From: Marinirhabdus gelatinilytica
GTDB lineage: Bacteria > Bacteroidota > Bacteroidia > Flavobacteriales > Flavobacteriaceae
Assembly (NCBI RefSeq): GCF_003353425.1
Contig: NZ_QRAO01000001.1
Location: 434,001 to 498,000 of the forward strand
DNA: 64,000 bases
Direction of reading: 5' to 3'
Part shown: positions 44,570 through 54,558 of the stretch, piece after piece
Position numbering within the stretch: the stretch's first letter is position 1
Layout of the letters: each line of letters starts with the position of its first letter
Made by a program: the position numbers and the translations under genes
Notes under the pieces: generated by a model
The model's database searches: none
What the model saw: the letters and a program-made list of their open reading frames with translations, nothing else
What the model was told of the DNA's origin: nothing

Positions 44570-44657
44570 AGAAAAGGACTTTAGGGTGAAAAAAACCATT
44601 TCTTAACTAAATGCAGCTGGGTGATTTGGCGAAATTTTTTTAATTGCGAATCACCAG

Positions 44658-45191
44658 CTATCGACTTTTTTTATACGCCTCCACCTTCTTCTTTAAAATT
44701 CCTCTTGCACGTGCTAGATTACTCTTAGACGTACCATCGCTAATTCCTAACATTTCGGCTATCTCTTTATGTGCATACCCGTCCAGAACGTACATAGAGA
44801 ATACCAATCGATATCGATCCGGCAATTCCTGTATGATTTGGAGCAGATAGTCCAGTGGCACTTCGCTCTCGATCACAACGTCATCATCATCCGGCTGTTC
44901 TATATTGGCTTCTTCCTTAATATTGAAAACTTTTTGCTTTCTATATTTTTGAAGTACCGTATTAACGGTAATGCGCTTCATCCAACCTTCAAAAGAGCCC
45001 TTGTCCTTAAACTGCCCAATTTTTTCAAAAATGGTGATAAATGCATCTTGCAGGTTGTCTTCGGCCTCTGTATAGTTAGGCGAATACCGCAAGCAGATGG
45101 AAAACAAAACTCCAGAATACTGCTGGAACAAGCTGCCTTGCGCTTTTACATCTTGCTGCTTACATTTTTGTATGAGCTCATCTAATGCCAA
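44658..45191 (-). CDS. ECF-family RNA polymerase sigma factor
   Basis: A 177-residue sigma-70 family factor with only regions 2 and 4. Region 2 includes YSPNYTEAEDNLQDAFITIFEKIGQF and GWMKRITVN. Region 4 includes LPDRYRLVFSMYVLDGYAHKEIAEMLGISDGTSKSNLARARGILKK, with a clear helix-turn-helix. The start is TTG at 45191; a stop codon lies four codons upstream in frame and no ATG is available. The next gene is its probable anti-sigma/barrel partner. A TACATTTG sequence overlaps the TTG and is unlikely to be the real promoter. Confidence 0.92.
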   Translation of the reverse strand: MALDELIQKCKQQDVKAQGSLFQQYSGVLFSICLRYSPNYTEAEDNLQDAFITIFEKIGQFKDKGSFEGWMKRITVNTVLQKYRKQKVFNIKEEANIEQPDDDDVVIESEVPLDYLLQIIQELPDRYRLVFSMYVLDGYAHKEIAEMLGISDGTSKSNLARARGILKKKVEAYKKSR

Positions 45192-45302
45192 ATGTAGTTG
45201 CTATGGTTAGTGATGGTTTTGATTAGTACACGCAACTGTTTTTAGGCCTCTACATTGCGTAGATACCCAAAAAAAGGGAGGGTTGCGTTAAAAAAAGCTA
45301 AA

Positions 45303-46316
45303 TTATTCGTTTAACGCGGCAATGGAATCCTTTATTTTGGTCTCAAGCTCCTCCATAAGCTCTGGGTTGTCCAGTAACAAGGCTTTTACGGCATCCCGTC
45401 CCTGCCCAAGCTTGGTGTCGTCGTAACTGAACCACGAACCAGCTTTCTTAACAATCTCAAAGTCAACCCCCAAATCTATGATCTCTCCAACCTTGGAGAT
45501 ACCCTTTCCGTACATAATGTCGAACTCGGCTGTTTTAAAAGGTGGTGCTACTTTGTTCTTGACCACTTTTACCCGTGTCTTATTTCCCTGTACGGCACTG
45601 TTGCTATCCTTTATCTGGGTAGAACGACGAATGTCCAAACGAACCGAACAATAGAACTTTAGTGCGTTACCACCCGTAGTGGTTTCAGGATTCCCGAACA
45701 TAACGCCTATCTTTTCGCGTAACTGGTTAATAAAGATTACGGTACAGTTGGTTTTGCTTATGGAGCCTGTAAGTTTTCTAAGTGCTTGTGACATCAATCG
45801 TGCGTGGAGGCCCATTTTACTGTCGCCCATCTCACCCTCTATTTCACTTTTTGGGGTCAATGCAGCTACTGAGTCTACCACGATAATATCTATCGCCCCA
45901 CTGCGTATTAGGTTATCGGCAATTTCAAGCGCTTGCTCGCCATTGTCGGGTTGGGAAATGATGAGGTTCTCAATGTCCACGCCCAGTTTTTCGGCATAGT
46001 AGCGATCAAATGCGTGTTCTGCATCGATAAAGGCGGCAATGCCTCCTTTTTTCTGTGCTTCGGCAATGGCGTGTAAGGTTAAGGTGGTCTTACCCGAAGA
46101 TTCCGGACCATAAATTTCAATGACCCTTCCGCGGGGATACCCTCCAACGCCCAAGGCAACGTCCAGTCCCAGGGAACCCGTGGGGATTACGTCCACCTCC
46201 TGTACGGCACTATCGCCCATTTTCATTACGGTTCCTTTTCCGTAGGTTTTGTCCAGTTTATCTAAGGTAAGCTTTAGTGCCTTTAGTTTTGCGTCTTTTT
46301 CTTTATCTGTGCTCAT
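45303..46316 (-). CDS. recA: recombinase A
   Basis: A 337-residue RecA that forms filaments on single-stranded DNA, drives strand exchange and promotes LexA-type self-cleavage. The Walker A motif is GPESSGKTT at about residues 69-77, Walker B is [10 protein letters not shown], and loop L2 is found in [28 protein letters not shown]. Length is typical. No classical SOS box was recognised upstream. Its promoter is described separately. Confidence 0.98.
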   Translation of the reverse strand: MSTDKEKDAKLKALKLTLDKLDKTYGKGTVMKMGDSAVQEVDVIPTGSLGLDVALGVGGYPRGRVIEIYGPESSGKTTLTLHAIAEAQKKGGIAAFIDAEHAFDRYYAEKLGVDIENLIISQPDNGEQALEIADNLIRSGAIDIIVVDSVAALTPKSEIEGEMGDSKMGLHARLMSQALRKLTGSISKTNCTVIFINQLREKIGVMFGNPETTTGGNALKFYCSVRLDIRRSTQIKDSNSAVQGNKTRVKVVKNKVAPPFKTAEFDIMYGKGISKVGEIIDLGVDFEIVKKAGSWFSYDDTKLGQGRDAVKALLLDNPELMEELETKIKDSIAALNE

Positions 46317-46349
46317 TGTATGTGTTTGTTTATTGGGGAGTCTAAGGAG

Positions 46350-46380
46350 TAAAAATACTATTTCTTTAGCGGTACGGCAA
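46350..46380 (-). promoter_or_regulatory. -33/-7 promoter for recA
   Basis: On the minus strand TTG (46380-46378), 20-base spacer, TATTTTTA (46357-46350), about 33 bases before the recA ATG. The box is a TAnnTTTA variant of the consensus. Confidence 0.55.
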
Positions 46381-46441
46381 CTGGAAGTTAGGTGTAATTG
46401 AAGTTTTTGTTAACATGGCCAGAAATGTGGTAAAAACACCA

Positions 46442-46473
46442 AAACCCTTCCTGTTTTGGCAAAGGAAGGGTTT
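46442..46473 (-). terminator. terminator after the sorting-domain gene pair
   Basis: AAACCCTTCC / GGAAGGGTTT, a 10-bp perfect stem with a 12-base loop, followed on the minus strand by a T-rich tract (TTTTGGTGTTTTT). It separates the upstream pair from the recA promoter. Confidence 0.8.
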
Positions 46474-46497
46474 GGGCAATTGTTTGGAGCGATATGG

Positions 46498-47208
46498 TTA
46501 TTCCTTCACAAATTTTTGGGTAAGCGTATGGCCAGCACCACTCTCAGCTTTTAAAAAATAAATGCCTGATTTTAAAGAGCCAACATCAATTGTTTGGTGT
46601 TTTTGCTGAAATTTTACGGTCATTACTTCCTGTCCTTGTATATTAAAAATGGAGATTTCTTTAACCATGGTTTTATTAGCTGAAACTGTCAACACTTCTT
46701 GTACAGGGTTCGGAAATACCAAAACCGACGCTGCCATTACGTCCTTGATAGCTAAAACTTCATCACCGTATAAAGCGGTGTCACCGTTTGCGTTGGTGAT
46801 CAACAATGTTTTTGTAGTTCCCGAAGTTGTTGTTTCATAAGTAAAAGCATTTACAGCATAATCCTCAAAAAAATCGAAATAAGCATTTTCGAAAGGCTTG
46901 TTTATAGGATTTTGACAATCTGCGGTTGTACCACCCGGTCCGCTCGAAAAAGAAAACGTGGGGTTAGGGTTGTCAAAAACCACTTCACCGAACAATAGGT
47001 TGCAAACAGTAGTCTCAATTAAAAAAACCGACCCAGACTCGCTAAATACCAAAGGAGCATTTTGCGCCTCATCTGTGGAAGGCGGGATTACAGTTTCGCT
47101 GTTTATTACCAACTCATCGAGATACCAAGTGTTCTCAAAGAGCTGTGGGTCTTGGGCAAATAATGCTTGTGTTGCAACAAGTAATAGCGCTATTAAATAT
47201 TTCTTCAA
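46498..47208 (-). CDS. secreted protein with T9SS type A sorting domain
   Basis: A 236-residue secreted protein: signal peptide MKKYLIALLLVATQALFAQ, a mature N-terminus beginning DPQLFENTWYLDELVINS, a beta-rich domain of about 130 residues, and a C-terminal sorting domain (ASVLVFPNPVQEVLTVSANK ... SGIYFLKAESG ... TQKFVKE). The central domain is not recognised. It is a tandem paralogue of the next gene, with matching N-terminal FENTWYL and sorting domains. The start is TTG at 47208. Function unknown. Confidence 0.82.
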   Translation of the reverse strand: MKKYLIALLLVATQALFAQDPQLFENTWYLDELVINSETVIPPSTDEAQNAPLVFSESGSVFLIETTVCNLLFGEVVFDNPNPTFSFSSGPGGTTADCQNPINKPFENAYFDFFEDYAVNAFTYETTTSGTTKTLLITNANGDTALYGDEVLAIKDVMAASVLVFPNPVQEVLTVSANKTMVKEISIFNIQGQEVMTVKFQQKHQTIDVGSLKSGIYFLKAESGAGHTLTQKFVKE

Positions 47209-47220
47209 GATATGATGTCT

Positions 47221-47934
47221 TTATTTCTTAATAAATCTACGTATAATAAATTGTCCAGCATCATTTTCAGCCTTTAAAAAATAGATGCCCGAGGGCAATC
47301 CACTAACATCTATCGTATAATGATCTTGATGAAATTGTTGCTCGAGTACTTGATGTCCTTGCAGATTGAAGATTGAAATATGCTTAATCGTGGTAGTTGT
47401 GGTGTGCAAATTCAACTTGTCTGTTACTGGGTTGGGATAGATGGGGACAGAAGCTTCTTCAAAATCCTCCATTGCCAATAGCCTATCTCCATACATCGCT
47501 TGGTCACCATCTTGGGCGGTAAGGACCAACGTCTTGTTAGTGCCAGCCGTAAGTATCTCGTATGCAAATGGACTGGTCCCATTGTCGAAAAAGAAGTCCT
47601 GGAAGTAGAGCATTTCAAAGTTGAAATTTACGGCTAGATCACATTCTATTAGAGTAATTCCCAAGCCATCGGGAAATGAAAGGTTGGCATTCTCATATAC
47701 TATATTGCTTCCAGAAGCTGTATTGCATATAGAGGTGTTAAATTCCTCACCTTCATTAGGCACATAGAAATTTGCTGGTATTTCAGAAATCTCATTGTTG
47801 CTGGGTGCTAGATATGTAATATTATCAACCGTTAATTCCTGGAGATACCAAGTGTTCTCAAAGAGCTGTGGGTCTTGGGCCATTAAAACCTTAGAAAAGA
47901 GGGTGATAATTATAATTAGAATAAATTTCTTCAT
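47221..47934 (-). CDS. secreted protein with T9SS type A sorting domain, tandem paralogue
   Basis: A 237-residue secreted protein with signal peptide (MKKFILIIIITLFSKVLMAQ), the same DPQLFENTWYLQEL opening as its neighbour, two cysteines in a pattern shared with the neighbour (SICNTA and IECDL), and a sorting domain (ASVPIYPNPVTDKLNLHTTT ... SGIYFLKAENDAGQFIIRRFIKK). The pair is separated by 12 bases and shares a transcript. The central domain is unrecognised; it may be a small surface-associated beta-sandwich. Confidence 0.82.
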   Translation of the reverse strand: MKKFILIIIITLFSKVLMAQDPQLFENTWYLQELTVDNITYLAPSNNEISEIPANFYVPNEGEEFNTSICNTASGSNIVYENANLSFPDGLGITLIECDLAVNFNFEMLYFQDFFFDNGTSPFAYEILTAGTNKTLVLTAQDGDQAMYGDRLLAMEDFEEASVPIYPNPVTDKLNLHTTTTTIKHISIFNLQGHQVLEQQFHQDHYTIDVSGLPSGIYFLKAENDAGQFIIRRFIKK

Positions 47935-48025
47935 TTATAAGTCGATCAGGTGGTTGGTTGAGTTATAAAGTTAAAGAATTATCTTTTCATACATTTCATA
48001 AATTTTCTATTCTATACAGTTGTGG

Positions 48026-48033
48026 TATCTTTG
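48026..48033 (+). promoter_or_regulatory. -7 promoter box for trhO
   Basis: TATCTTTG, exact match to TAnnTTTG, about 45 bases before the trhO ATG. Confidence 0.5.
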
Positions 48034-48077
48034 CCCCTTTCAAAACCAATTCTTGTAACACACAAAATTAGTATAGC

Positions 48078-49109
48078 ATGCAACTGTACAATACCATGAG
48101 TGCGAAAGAAAGGGCCGCCATGCTGGAAGAAGCTGGTGAGGAACGCCTTACTCTTTCTTTTTATCAATATGCCAAGATTGGCAATCCGCAATTGTTTAGA
48201 AACCACCTTTTTGTAGCTTGGGACGAGCTTGCTGTGTTGGGCCGTATCTATGTGGCCCATGAGGGCATCAATGCGCAGCTTTCGGTGCCTGCAAACAATT
48301 TTAAGGCTTTCAAAAACTTTCTTGATGGCATCTATTTTCTTGAAAATGTACGTTTGAATATCGCCATAGAACACGACCTGAAATCTTTCTTAAAGCTGAA
48401 AGTAAAGGTGCGTGACAAAATTGTTGCCGATGGATTAAACGACGAAACGTTCGACGTGACCAACAAAGGCGTACACGTAGGTGCGGAGAAATTCAACGAA
48501 CTTATCGAAGACCCCGACACCGTACTGGTAGATATGCGCAACCATTACGAGAGCGAGATAGGACATTTTAAAAACGCGGTGACTCCAGATGTGGATACTT
48601 TTCGCGACAGCCTGGATATTATTGAAGAAGACCTAAAAGACCACAAAGAGGACAAAAAGCTCGTGATGTACTGTACGGGCGGCATCCGTTGCGAAAAAGC
48701 CAGCGCCTACTACAAGCACAAAGGCTTTAAAAACGTGTTTCAGCTGGAGGGCGGAATTATTGAATATGCCCGCCAAGTAGAAAACAAAGGACTGGAAAAC
48801 AAGTTCCGCGGTAAAAATTTCGTGTTCGACCACCGTCGGGGCGAGCGCATTTCAGAAGATATTATCTCCAATTGCCACCAGTGCGGAGAACCTTGCGACA
48901 CCCATGTAAACTGTGCCAACGAGGCCTGCCACTTGTTGTTCATCCAGTGTAAGAGTTGTGCCGAAAAAATGGAACGATGTTGTAGCAGCGAGTGCCAAGA
49001 AATTATCCAGTTACCCTACGAGGAACAAAAAAAACTGCGGCAAGGCAAGCACAATAGCAACAAGATATTTAAAAAAGGACGTAGCGAAAAACTGAAGTTT
49101 AAGAAGTAG
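48078..49109 (+). CDS. trhO: tRNA uridine(34) hydroxylase (rhodanese-like)
   Basis: A 343-residue TrhO (YceA) protein that hydroxylates the wobble uridine of certain tRNAs using oxygen, an early step of 5-methoxyuridine-type modification. The N-terminal acylphosphatase-like part has RIYVAHEGINAQLSVP, the rhodanese domain (about 145-240) has the active-site loop YCTGGIRCEKASAY with its catalytic cysteine, and the C-terminal tail has cysteine pairs (NCHQCGEPCDTHVNC ... CKSCAEKMERCCSSEC) that probably bind metal. Length is normal. Confidence 0.93.
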   Translation: MQLYNTMSAKERAAMLEEAGEERLTLSFYQYAKIGNPQLFRNHLFVAWDELAVLGRIYVAHEGINAQLSVPANNFKAFKNFLDGIYFLENVRLNIAIEHDLKSFLKLKVKVRDKIVADGLNDETFDVTNKGVHVGAEKFNELIEDPDTVLVDMRNHYESEIGHFKNAVTPDVDTFRDSLDIIEEDLKDHKEDKKLVMYCTGGIRCEKASAYYKHKGFKNVFQLEGGIIEYARQVENKGLENKFRGKNFVFDHRRGERISEDIISNCHQCGEPCDTHVNCANEACHLLFIQCKSCAEKMERCCSSECQEIIQLPYEEQKKLRQGKHNSNKIFKKGRSEKLKFKK

Positions 49110-49688
49110 CCCGTTAGCAGTTAGGTGGTAGCGGGCAGGACGCTTCGCTGGTAGTGTTTTTGGTCTTTAGTCCTTAGAAAAAAATCAAAAAGCCACAATC
49201 GTTATTCCAAACCTCAAAAGGTTTCCAGCGCAATACCAATCAGAAACCTTTCAGGTTAGTTTCCGCCTCGTTTCCCCTTGAAATCCGTCAGGTCTTCCAG
49301 CCTCCTTGAAGAACCTGTCCCCCGTTCTTTTTAATACTTCTTAAATTTACAATAAGGAATCATCAATCTTTAACCAAATCCGTCGGGTTTCTAGCATTGG
49401 GCAAAGCAATTGGCTTTTATCGTACCGCTCCAGGCTTTCTTCAAAATTCGTCCTCCGTTATTCGTCCCTCGTGCTTTTATTTAATATCTTTACCTATTAA
49501 ATTTTTGTTTAATTTTTCGAGAGGTTTTGTTGAATAAACCGAAGAACGATGTCTGGTTGAGCACTATTTGAAACATTACGAGCAGTAATTTTGAAGATAT
49601 GCAACGCAGTTGCTGAAACCTTAATGCAACTGCACGCTTACAAATGCTAGAACGGTATTCATCACCTCCATACTATATATAAAAAAAT
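49110..49688. other. intergenic stretch with degenerate short palindromes and a hairpin
   Basis: No gene seen. 49209-49224 is AAACCT-CAAA-AGGTTT and 49245-49257 is AACCT-TTC-AGGTT; CAGGTCTT and AAGAACCTG near 49290-49320 are similar. TATCTTTA at 49485-49492 may be a -7 box for ricT, which would give a leader of nearly 200 bases containing an 8-bp inverted repeat (GCAGTTGC at 49606-49613 with GCAACTGC at 49626-49633). Confidence 0.5.
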
Positions 49689-50942
49689 ATGGGCTGTACC
49701 AGCTGTGCCACGGGCGCCAACGGACAGCCAAAGGGTTGCAAGAACAATGGTACTTGCGGCACCGATGGCTGTAACAAACTCACGGTGTTCGATTGGCTTT
49801 CAAATATGTCGCTCCCTGGCAACCAAGAACCCTTTAGTGCGGTAGAGGTTCGCTTTAAGAACGGGCGCAAGCACTTTTACCAAAACCCGGATAAACTCTC
49901 TTTATCCATTGGCGATACGGTTGCCACCGAAGCTTCTCCAGGCCATGATATTGGCATGGTCACCCTTACGGGCGAATTGGTGCGCGTGCAGATGAAAAAG
50001 AAGAAAGAGCCCATAAACATTGAGGCACTTCCCAAAATTTACCGAAAAGCTACCCAAAAGGATATCGACGTTTGGCAAAAATGCCGCGATAGAGAAGCCG
50101 ATATCCAAAAAAGATCACGTGAGATAGCCATCCGGCTCGGTTTAAAGATGAAACTTAGCGATATTGAATTTCAAGGGGACGGCTCCAAGGCGATTTTTTA
50201 CTACACAGCAGACGAGCGGGTAGATTTCCGGCAGCTCATCAAGGAATTTGCGCGTACCTTTAATACGCGTATAGAGATGAAACAAATTGGCCTACGCCAA
50301 GAAGCCGCCCGTTTGGGCGGGATTGGTTCCTGTGGGCGTGAATTGTGCTGCTCAACGTGGTTAACAGATTTCAGATCAGTAAATACCTCTGCGGCACGCT
50401 ACCAACAATTGAGTTTAAATCCGCAGAAGCTGGCCGGACAATGTGGTAAGCTGAAATGCTGTCTCAATTATGAGCTGGACACCTATCTAGAAGCGCTTGA
50501 GGAATTTCCAAAAACCGACGTAAAGTTAAAAACCGAAAAAGGAAATGCCTATTGCCAAAAAACCGATATTTTTAAAGGGCTCATGTGGTTTGTGTATGAA
50601 AAGGACGGCATGAACTGGCATACACTAAAAGTGGAAAAGGTAAACGAGATCATTGCCCTTAACAAAAAAGGAAAGACCGTAGCAAGTCTCGAAGAGTTCA
50701 TTGAAGATGTTTCGGTAAGTAATGAAAAATTATTCAGTGATGCGGTAGGGCAGGATAGTCTCACTAGATTTGACAAGCCAAAGCGTAGCAAGAGCAGCCG
50801 AAGAAAGAAAAGCAAGAGAAGCCGAAACAAACAAGGAAATAAATCCAACACCAAGAATACAGCAAAAAAAAGTAGTAATTCAAAGGGTGGAAATTCAAAC
50901 AAGAAAAGAAGACCTAAACAAAAACCAAAGAACAATGCGTAA
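49689..50942 (+). CDS. ricT: PSP1-domain protein, RicT-like
   Basis: A 417-residue protein with the PSP1 C-terminal domain. A cysteine cluster opens the protein (MGCTSCATGANGQPKGCKNNGTCGTDGCN), and GIGSCGRELCCSTWLTDF and GQCGKLKCCLNYELDTY are the conserved cysteine-containing segments of RicT (YaaT). In Bacillus RicT joins RicA and RicF in an Fe-S complex that tunes RNase Y and mRNA processing; the role in Bacteroidota is less clear. The last 60 residues are a Lys/Arg/Ser/Asn-rich tail that could bind RNA. Its end overlaps gldH by eight bases. Confidence 0.87.
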   Translation: MGCTSCATGANGQPKGCKNNGTCGTDGCNKLTVFDWLSNMSLPGNQEPFSAVEVRFKNGRKHFYQNPDKLSLSIGDTVATEASPGHDIGMVTLTGELVRVQMKKKKEPINIEALPKIYRKATQKDIDVWQKCRDREADIQKRSREIAIRLGLKMKLSDIEFQGDGSKAIFYYTADERVDFRQLIKEFARTFNTRIEMKQIGLRQEAARLGGIGSCGRELCCSTWLTDFRSVNTSAARYQQLSLNPQKLAGQCGKLKCCLNYELDTYLEALEEFPKTDVKLKTEKGNAYCQKTDIFKGLMWFVYEKDGMNWHTLKVEKVNEIIALNKKGKTVASLEEFIEDVSVSNEKLFSDAVGQDSLTRFDKPKRSKSSRRKKSKRSRNKQGNKSNTKNTAKKSSNSKGGNSNKKRRPKQKPKNNA

Positions 50943-51423
50943 CCTGTTTGCAGCCATATTACTGGTGTTGTTTTTTGTGGCCTGCGATAGTACAACCGTG
51001 TGGAGTGATACCCAAAGCCTGCCAGAAGGGTGGGATAAGGATCGTAACGTGGTGTTTACGGTGCCACAGTTGGACTCGTTAAAAACATATGATGTGTTCA
51101 TTAATGTACGCAATACAAACGAGTATCCCTACAACAATCTTTTTTTGATAGCTGCTATAGAGTTTCCCCATGGGAAGACCATTACAGATACGTTGGAATA
51201 CCGCATGGCGTATCCCAATGGTGAATGGATGGGCGAGGGACTGGGCAGCGTTAAAGAGAATAAACTGTGGTTTAGAGAAGGTATCCAGTTTTCTGAAAAA
51301 GGAAATTATAACATAATTCTAACACAGGCCGTACGCAATAACGGCGAAACACAGGGCGTTAGCCAATTACCAGGCATAACCGATGTAGGTATAAGTATTG
51401 AAGAAGCGACACAATCTCCTTAA
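50935..51423 (+). CDS. gldH: gliding motility lipoprotein GldH
   Basis: A 162-residue lipoprotein: signal peptide with lipobox LFFVAC (Cys16), then the GldH pattern WDKDRNVVFTVPQLDSLKTYDVFINVRNTNEYPYNNLFLIAAIEFP. GldH is needed for gliding in Flavobacterium johnsoniae and is anchored in the cell envelope. The ATG at 50935 overlaps ricT by eight bases. The same frame extends upstream to 50770 but only inside ricT, so the shorter form beginning with the signal peptide is preferred. The class A PBP gene follows by four bases. Confidence 0.9.
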   Translation: MRNLFAAILLVLFFVACDSTTVWSDTQSLPEGWDKDRNVVFTVPQLDSLKTYDVFINVRNTNEYPYNNLFLIAAIEFPHGKTITDTLEYRMAYPNGEWMGEGLGSVKENKLWFREGIQFSEKGNYNIILTQAVRNNGETQGVSQLPGITDVGISIEEATQSP

Positions 51424-51426
51424 TCC

Positions 51427-53742
51427 ATGGCAAGTACAAAAAGAACCAAAAAGAAAAAAACGCAAGATTCAAATAAAAAGCACGCAAAGACGGTGTGGAT
51501 GATTTTGGGCGGGGGAGTCCTCTTGGTCGTGCTCATATTTCTATTCGCTTCGTGGGGGCTGTTCGGGAGTCTCCCAGATGAGACCAGCCTTGAAAACCCT
51601 GAGAAAGATCTGGCAACCCAAATAGTTTCTACCGATGGCAAAGTGATCGGGAAATTTTTTAAGGACAACCGTACACCGGTTCAATATGAGGACTTACCAG
51701 ACCATTTGGTAAATGCCTTGATCGCCACTGAAGACGTGCGCTTTTACGACCACGCCGGGATAGACGCCAAGGGGTCAGTACGTGCGCTGGCGTTTTTGGG
51801 CACCAAAGGCGGGGCCAGTACCATTACCCAGCAATTGGCAAAGCAGTTTTTTACAGATCAAGTTTCAAAAAATAAATTTCAGCGTGGGATCCAGAAAATA
51901 AAGGAATGGGTTATTGCTACCCGTTTAGAACGTCGCTACACCAAGGAGGAAATCATTACCATGTATTTCAACACATACGATTTCCTGAACCTCGCCATTG
52001 GTATCGAGAGCGCCGCAAACATCTATTTCGACAAACCCCCTTCAGAATTGACCACAGTAGAGAGCGCTATGCTGGTTGGGATGTTCAAGAACTCTTCTCT
52101 ATACAACCCGGTGCGAAACCCTGTAGGCGTTAAAAACCGAAGAAACGTGGTACTGGCACAAATGGCGAAATACGATTTTATTACTGAAGAAGTGAAAGAT
52201 TCTTTACAAGCCCTTCCGTTGAACGTAAAATTCACCCCGCAGGATCACGACGAAGGTATCGCAACCTACTTCCGTGAATATGTTAGAAACTATATGAAAG
52301 AATGGGCCAAGGAAAACCCAAAACCCGATGGCTCATTGTATAATATTGATAGTGACGGAATGAAGGTATTTGTGACCATAGATTCAAAAATGCAGGAATA
52401 TGCCGAGGAGGCCGTGACAGCGCATATGATCAACCTTCAAAAAGAATTCGATGCACAAAATGAAAAGAATAAGATAGCGCCCTTCCGTGATATCACTGAA
52501 GAAGAAATAGACGGTATTATGAACTCTGCCATGCGCCGTACAGATCGTTGGAGGGAGATGGAGAAACAAGGTAAGTCTAAAGAAGACATTATAGGAAGTT
52601 TCAAGAAAAAAACCAAAATGCGCATCTTTACTTGGGCCAATAAAGATCGCTATATCGATACCATCATGACACCCATGGATTCCTTGCGTTACTACAAAAG
52701 TATTTTGCGTGCCGCCCTTATGTCCATGGATCCCACGACGGGTGAGGTAAAAGCCTGGGTAGGCGGAGCAGATTACAAGAATTTTAAGTATGATATGGTA
52801 AAGACAGGGCAACGACAAATTGGTTCTACCTTTAAACCATTTGTATATGCCACGGCCATAGACCAAATGCATATGTCCCCTTGCGATACCCTGCCCAACA
52901 CACCCTACACCATAGAACAAGGGAAATATGGGTTGCTGAAACCCTGGACCCCCAAAAACTCGGGAGGGAAATATGGCGACATGATGAATTTAAAGGAAGC
53001 CTTGGCACAATCTGTAAACACTATTACGGCACGTCTTATCGATAGGGTAGGCCCTAAACCTGTAATAGACCTTATTGAAAAAATGGGCGTAGATATTAGC
53101 GATGTACCGGAAGCCCCCTCAATTGCCCTGGGAACACCAGACGTAACCCTTTACGAAATGGTAGGAGCGTACAGTACCTTTGCCAACGAGGGAGTATACA
53201 TTAAACCTACGTTGATTACAAGGATTGAGGACAAAAACGGGACGGTACTGTTTCAAAACGTACCAGAGACACGCGATGTGATTAGTGCCGAAACAGCTTA
53301 TGTTACCTTAAGCTTGATGGAAGGGGTTACCCAATCTGGTTCTGGCTCGCGTTTACGAGGTACTTGGCGTGGAGGAAAACTGTACAAAGAAATAGTAACA
53401 GGCTATCCATACGATTTTAAAAACCCAATAGCAGGAAAAACAGGTACAACACAAAACAATAGTGATGGCTGGTTTATGGGTATTGTTCCCAACCTGGTTA
53501 CCGGTGTTTGGGTAGGAGGAGAGGATCGTGCCACACACTTTGGGAGTACACGCTATGGACAGGGAGCTACTATGGCTTTGCCTATTTGGGGAAGCTATAT
53601 GAAAAGCTGTTATAAAAACGAAGAGCTCAATATTTCTACAGATCGGTTCAAAAGGCCAAAAAACCTTTCCATTATCACAGACTGTAGTGAGTATAAGAAC
53701 AACGGGGATGGCGATGAAATTCCAGATGAATTCGATTATTAA
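51427..53742 (+). CDS. class A penicillin-binding protein (PBP1A type)
   Basis: A 771-residue bifunctional peptidoglycan synthase. A basic cytoplasmic tail and one membrane helix (about 23-46) are followed by a glycosyltransferase domain with catalytic Glu102 in [14 protein letters not shown] and later [13 protein letters not shown]. The transpeptidase domain has the active serine in STFK (Ser467, Lys470), SVN in [10 protein letters not shown], and KTGT (Lys671) in [14 protein letters not shown]. It polymerises and cross-links glycan at the periplasmic face. It follows gldH by four bases. Confidence 0.95.
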   Translation: MASTKRTKKKKTQDSNKKHAKTVWMILGGGVLLVVLIFLFASWGLFGSLPDETSLENPEKDLATQIVSTDGKVIGKFFKDNRTPVQYEDLPDHLVNALIATEDVRFYDHAGIDAKGSVRALAFLGTKGGASTITQQLAKQFFTDQVSKNKFQRGIQKIKEWVIATRLERRYTKEEIITMYFNTYDFLNLAIGIESAANIYFDKPPSELTTVESAMLVGMFKNSSLYNPVRNPVGVKNRRNVVLAQMAKYDFITEEVKDSLQALPLNVKFTPQDHDEGIATYFREYVRNYMKEWAKENPKPDGSLYNIDSDGMKVFVTIDSKMQEYAEEAVTAHMINLQKEFDAQNEKNKIAPFRDITEEEIDGIMNSAMRRTDRWREMEKQGKSKEDIIGSFKKKTKMRIFTWANKDRYIDTIMTPMDSLRYYKSILRAALMSMDPTTGEVKAWVGGADYKNFKYDMVKTGQRQIGSTFKPFVYATAIDQMHMSPCDTLPNTPYTIEQGKYGLLKPWTPKNSGGKYGDMMNLKEALAQSVNTITARLIDRVGPKPVIDLIEKMGVDISDVPEAPSIALGTPDVTLYEMVGAYSTFANEGVYIKPTLITRIEDKNGTVLFQNVPETRDVISAETAYVTLSLMEGVTQSGSGSRLRGTWRGGKLYKEIVTGYPYDFKNPIAGKTGTTQNNSDGWFMGIVPNLVTGVWVGGEDRATHFGSTRYGQGATMALPIWGSYMKSCYKNEELNISTDRFKRPKNLSIITDCSEYKNNGDGDEIPDEFDY

Positions 53743-53756
53743 AAAGAAACAAAACT

Positions 53757-54455
53757 ATGATAACCAAAACTGTAAAAAATGTAACCGAAGCCTGTAAAGG
53801 TGTAAAGGATGGAATGACTTTCATGTTGGGAGGTTTCGGTTTGAGTGGAATACCCGAAAATGCCATTGCCGAGTTGGTACGGTTGAACGTGAAGGACGTA
53901 ACCTGTATTTCCAACAATGCAGGGGTAGACGATTTTGGACTGGGTCTTTTGCTTCAAAAAAAGCAGATTAAAAAAATGATATCGTCCTACGTAGGCGAAA
54001 ATGCCGAATTTGAACGCCAAATGTTAAGTGGGGAACTGGAAGTGGAGCTTATCCCACAAGGAACCTTGGCGCAACGTGCGAGAGCCGCGCAAAGTGGTAT
54101 CCCTGCATTTTATACCCCAGCAGGGTACGGTACCGAAGTGGCCGAAGGAAAGGAGAGTAGGGAGTTCAATGGTAAGATGCACATTTTGGAACACGCTTTT
54201 AAGGCAGATTTCGCTTTCGTAAAAGCTTGGAAAGGTGACACCGCAGGAAATCTTATATTTAAGGGAACCGCCCGAAACTTTAACCCTAATATGTGTGGGG
54301 CTGCGAATATTACCGTAGCAGAAGTGGAAGAATTGGTGCCCGCTGGCAGTTTAGACCCCAATCAAATCCACATACCAGGGATACTGGTACAACGAATCTT
54401 TGAAGGAGAGAAATACGAAAAACGTATCGAACAACGAACGGTACGTAAACGGTAA
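53757..54455 (+). CDS. scoA: 3-oxoacid CoA-transferase subunit A
   Basis: A 232-residue subunit A of a succinyl-CoA:3-oxoacid type CoA-transferase, which moves CoA between an acyl-CoA and a 3-oxoacid such as acetoacetate. The N-terminal signature [19 protein letters not shown] and the later [11 protein letters not shown]-like segment [29 protein letters not shown] are typical. Partner subunit B lies 103 bases downstream. Which 3-oxoacid is used cannot be read from the sequence. Confidence 0.93.
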   Translation: MITKTVKNVTEACKGVKDGMTFMLGGFGLSGIPENAIAELVRLNVKDVTCISNNAGVDDFGLGLLLQKKQIKKMISSYVGENAEFERQMLSGELEVELIPQGTLAQRARAAQSGIPAFYTPAGYGTEVAEGKESREFNGKMHILEHAFKADFAFVKAWKGDTAGNLIFKGTARNFNPNMCGAANITVAEVEELVPAGSLDPNQIHIPGILVQRIFEGEKYEKRIEQRTVRKR

Positions 54456-54488
54456 TTTTTTCTATATTAAAAGCTATCTGCTGTGCCC

Positions 54489-54508
54489 GGTTGAGCACAG
54501 TCGAAACC
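54489..54508. repeat. degenerate interspersed repeat
   Basis: GGTTGAGCACAGTCGAAACC, related to the CCTGAGCG..GTCGAAGG family, in the gap between the two CoA-transferase subunit genes. Confidence 0.6.
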
Positions 54509-54558
54509 TCCATAACAATAGAGCATTTCAACCAAATGGATTTTCAATACAGTAATTT

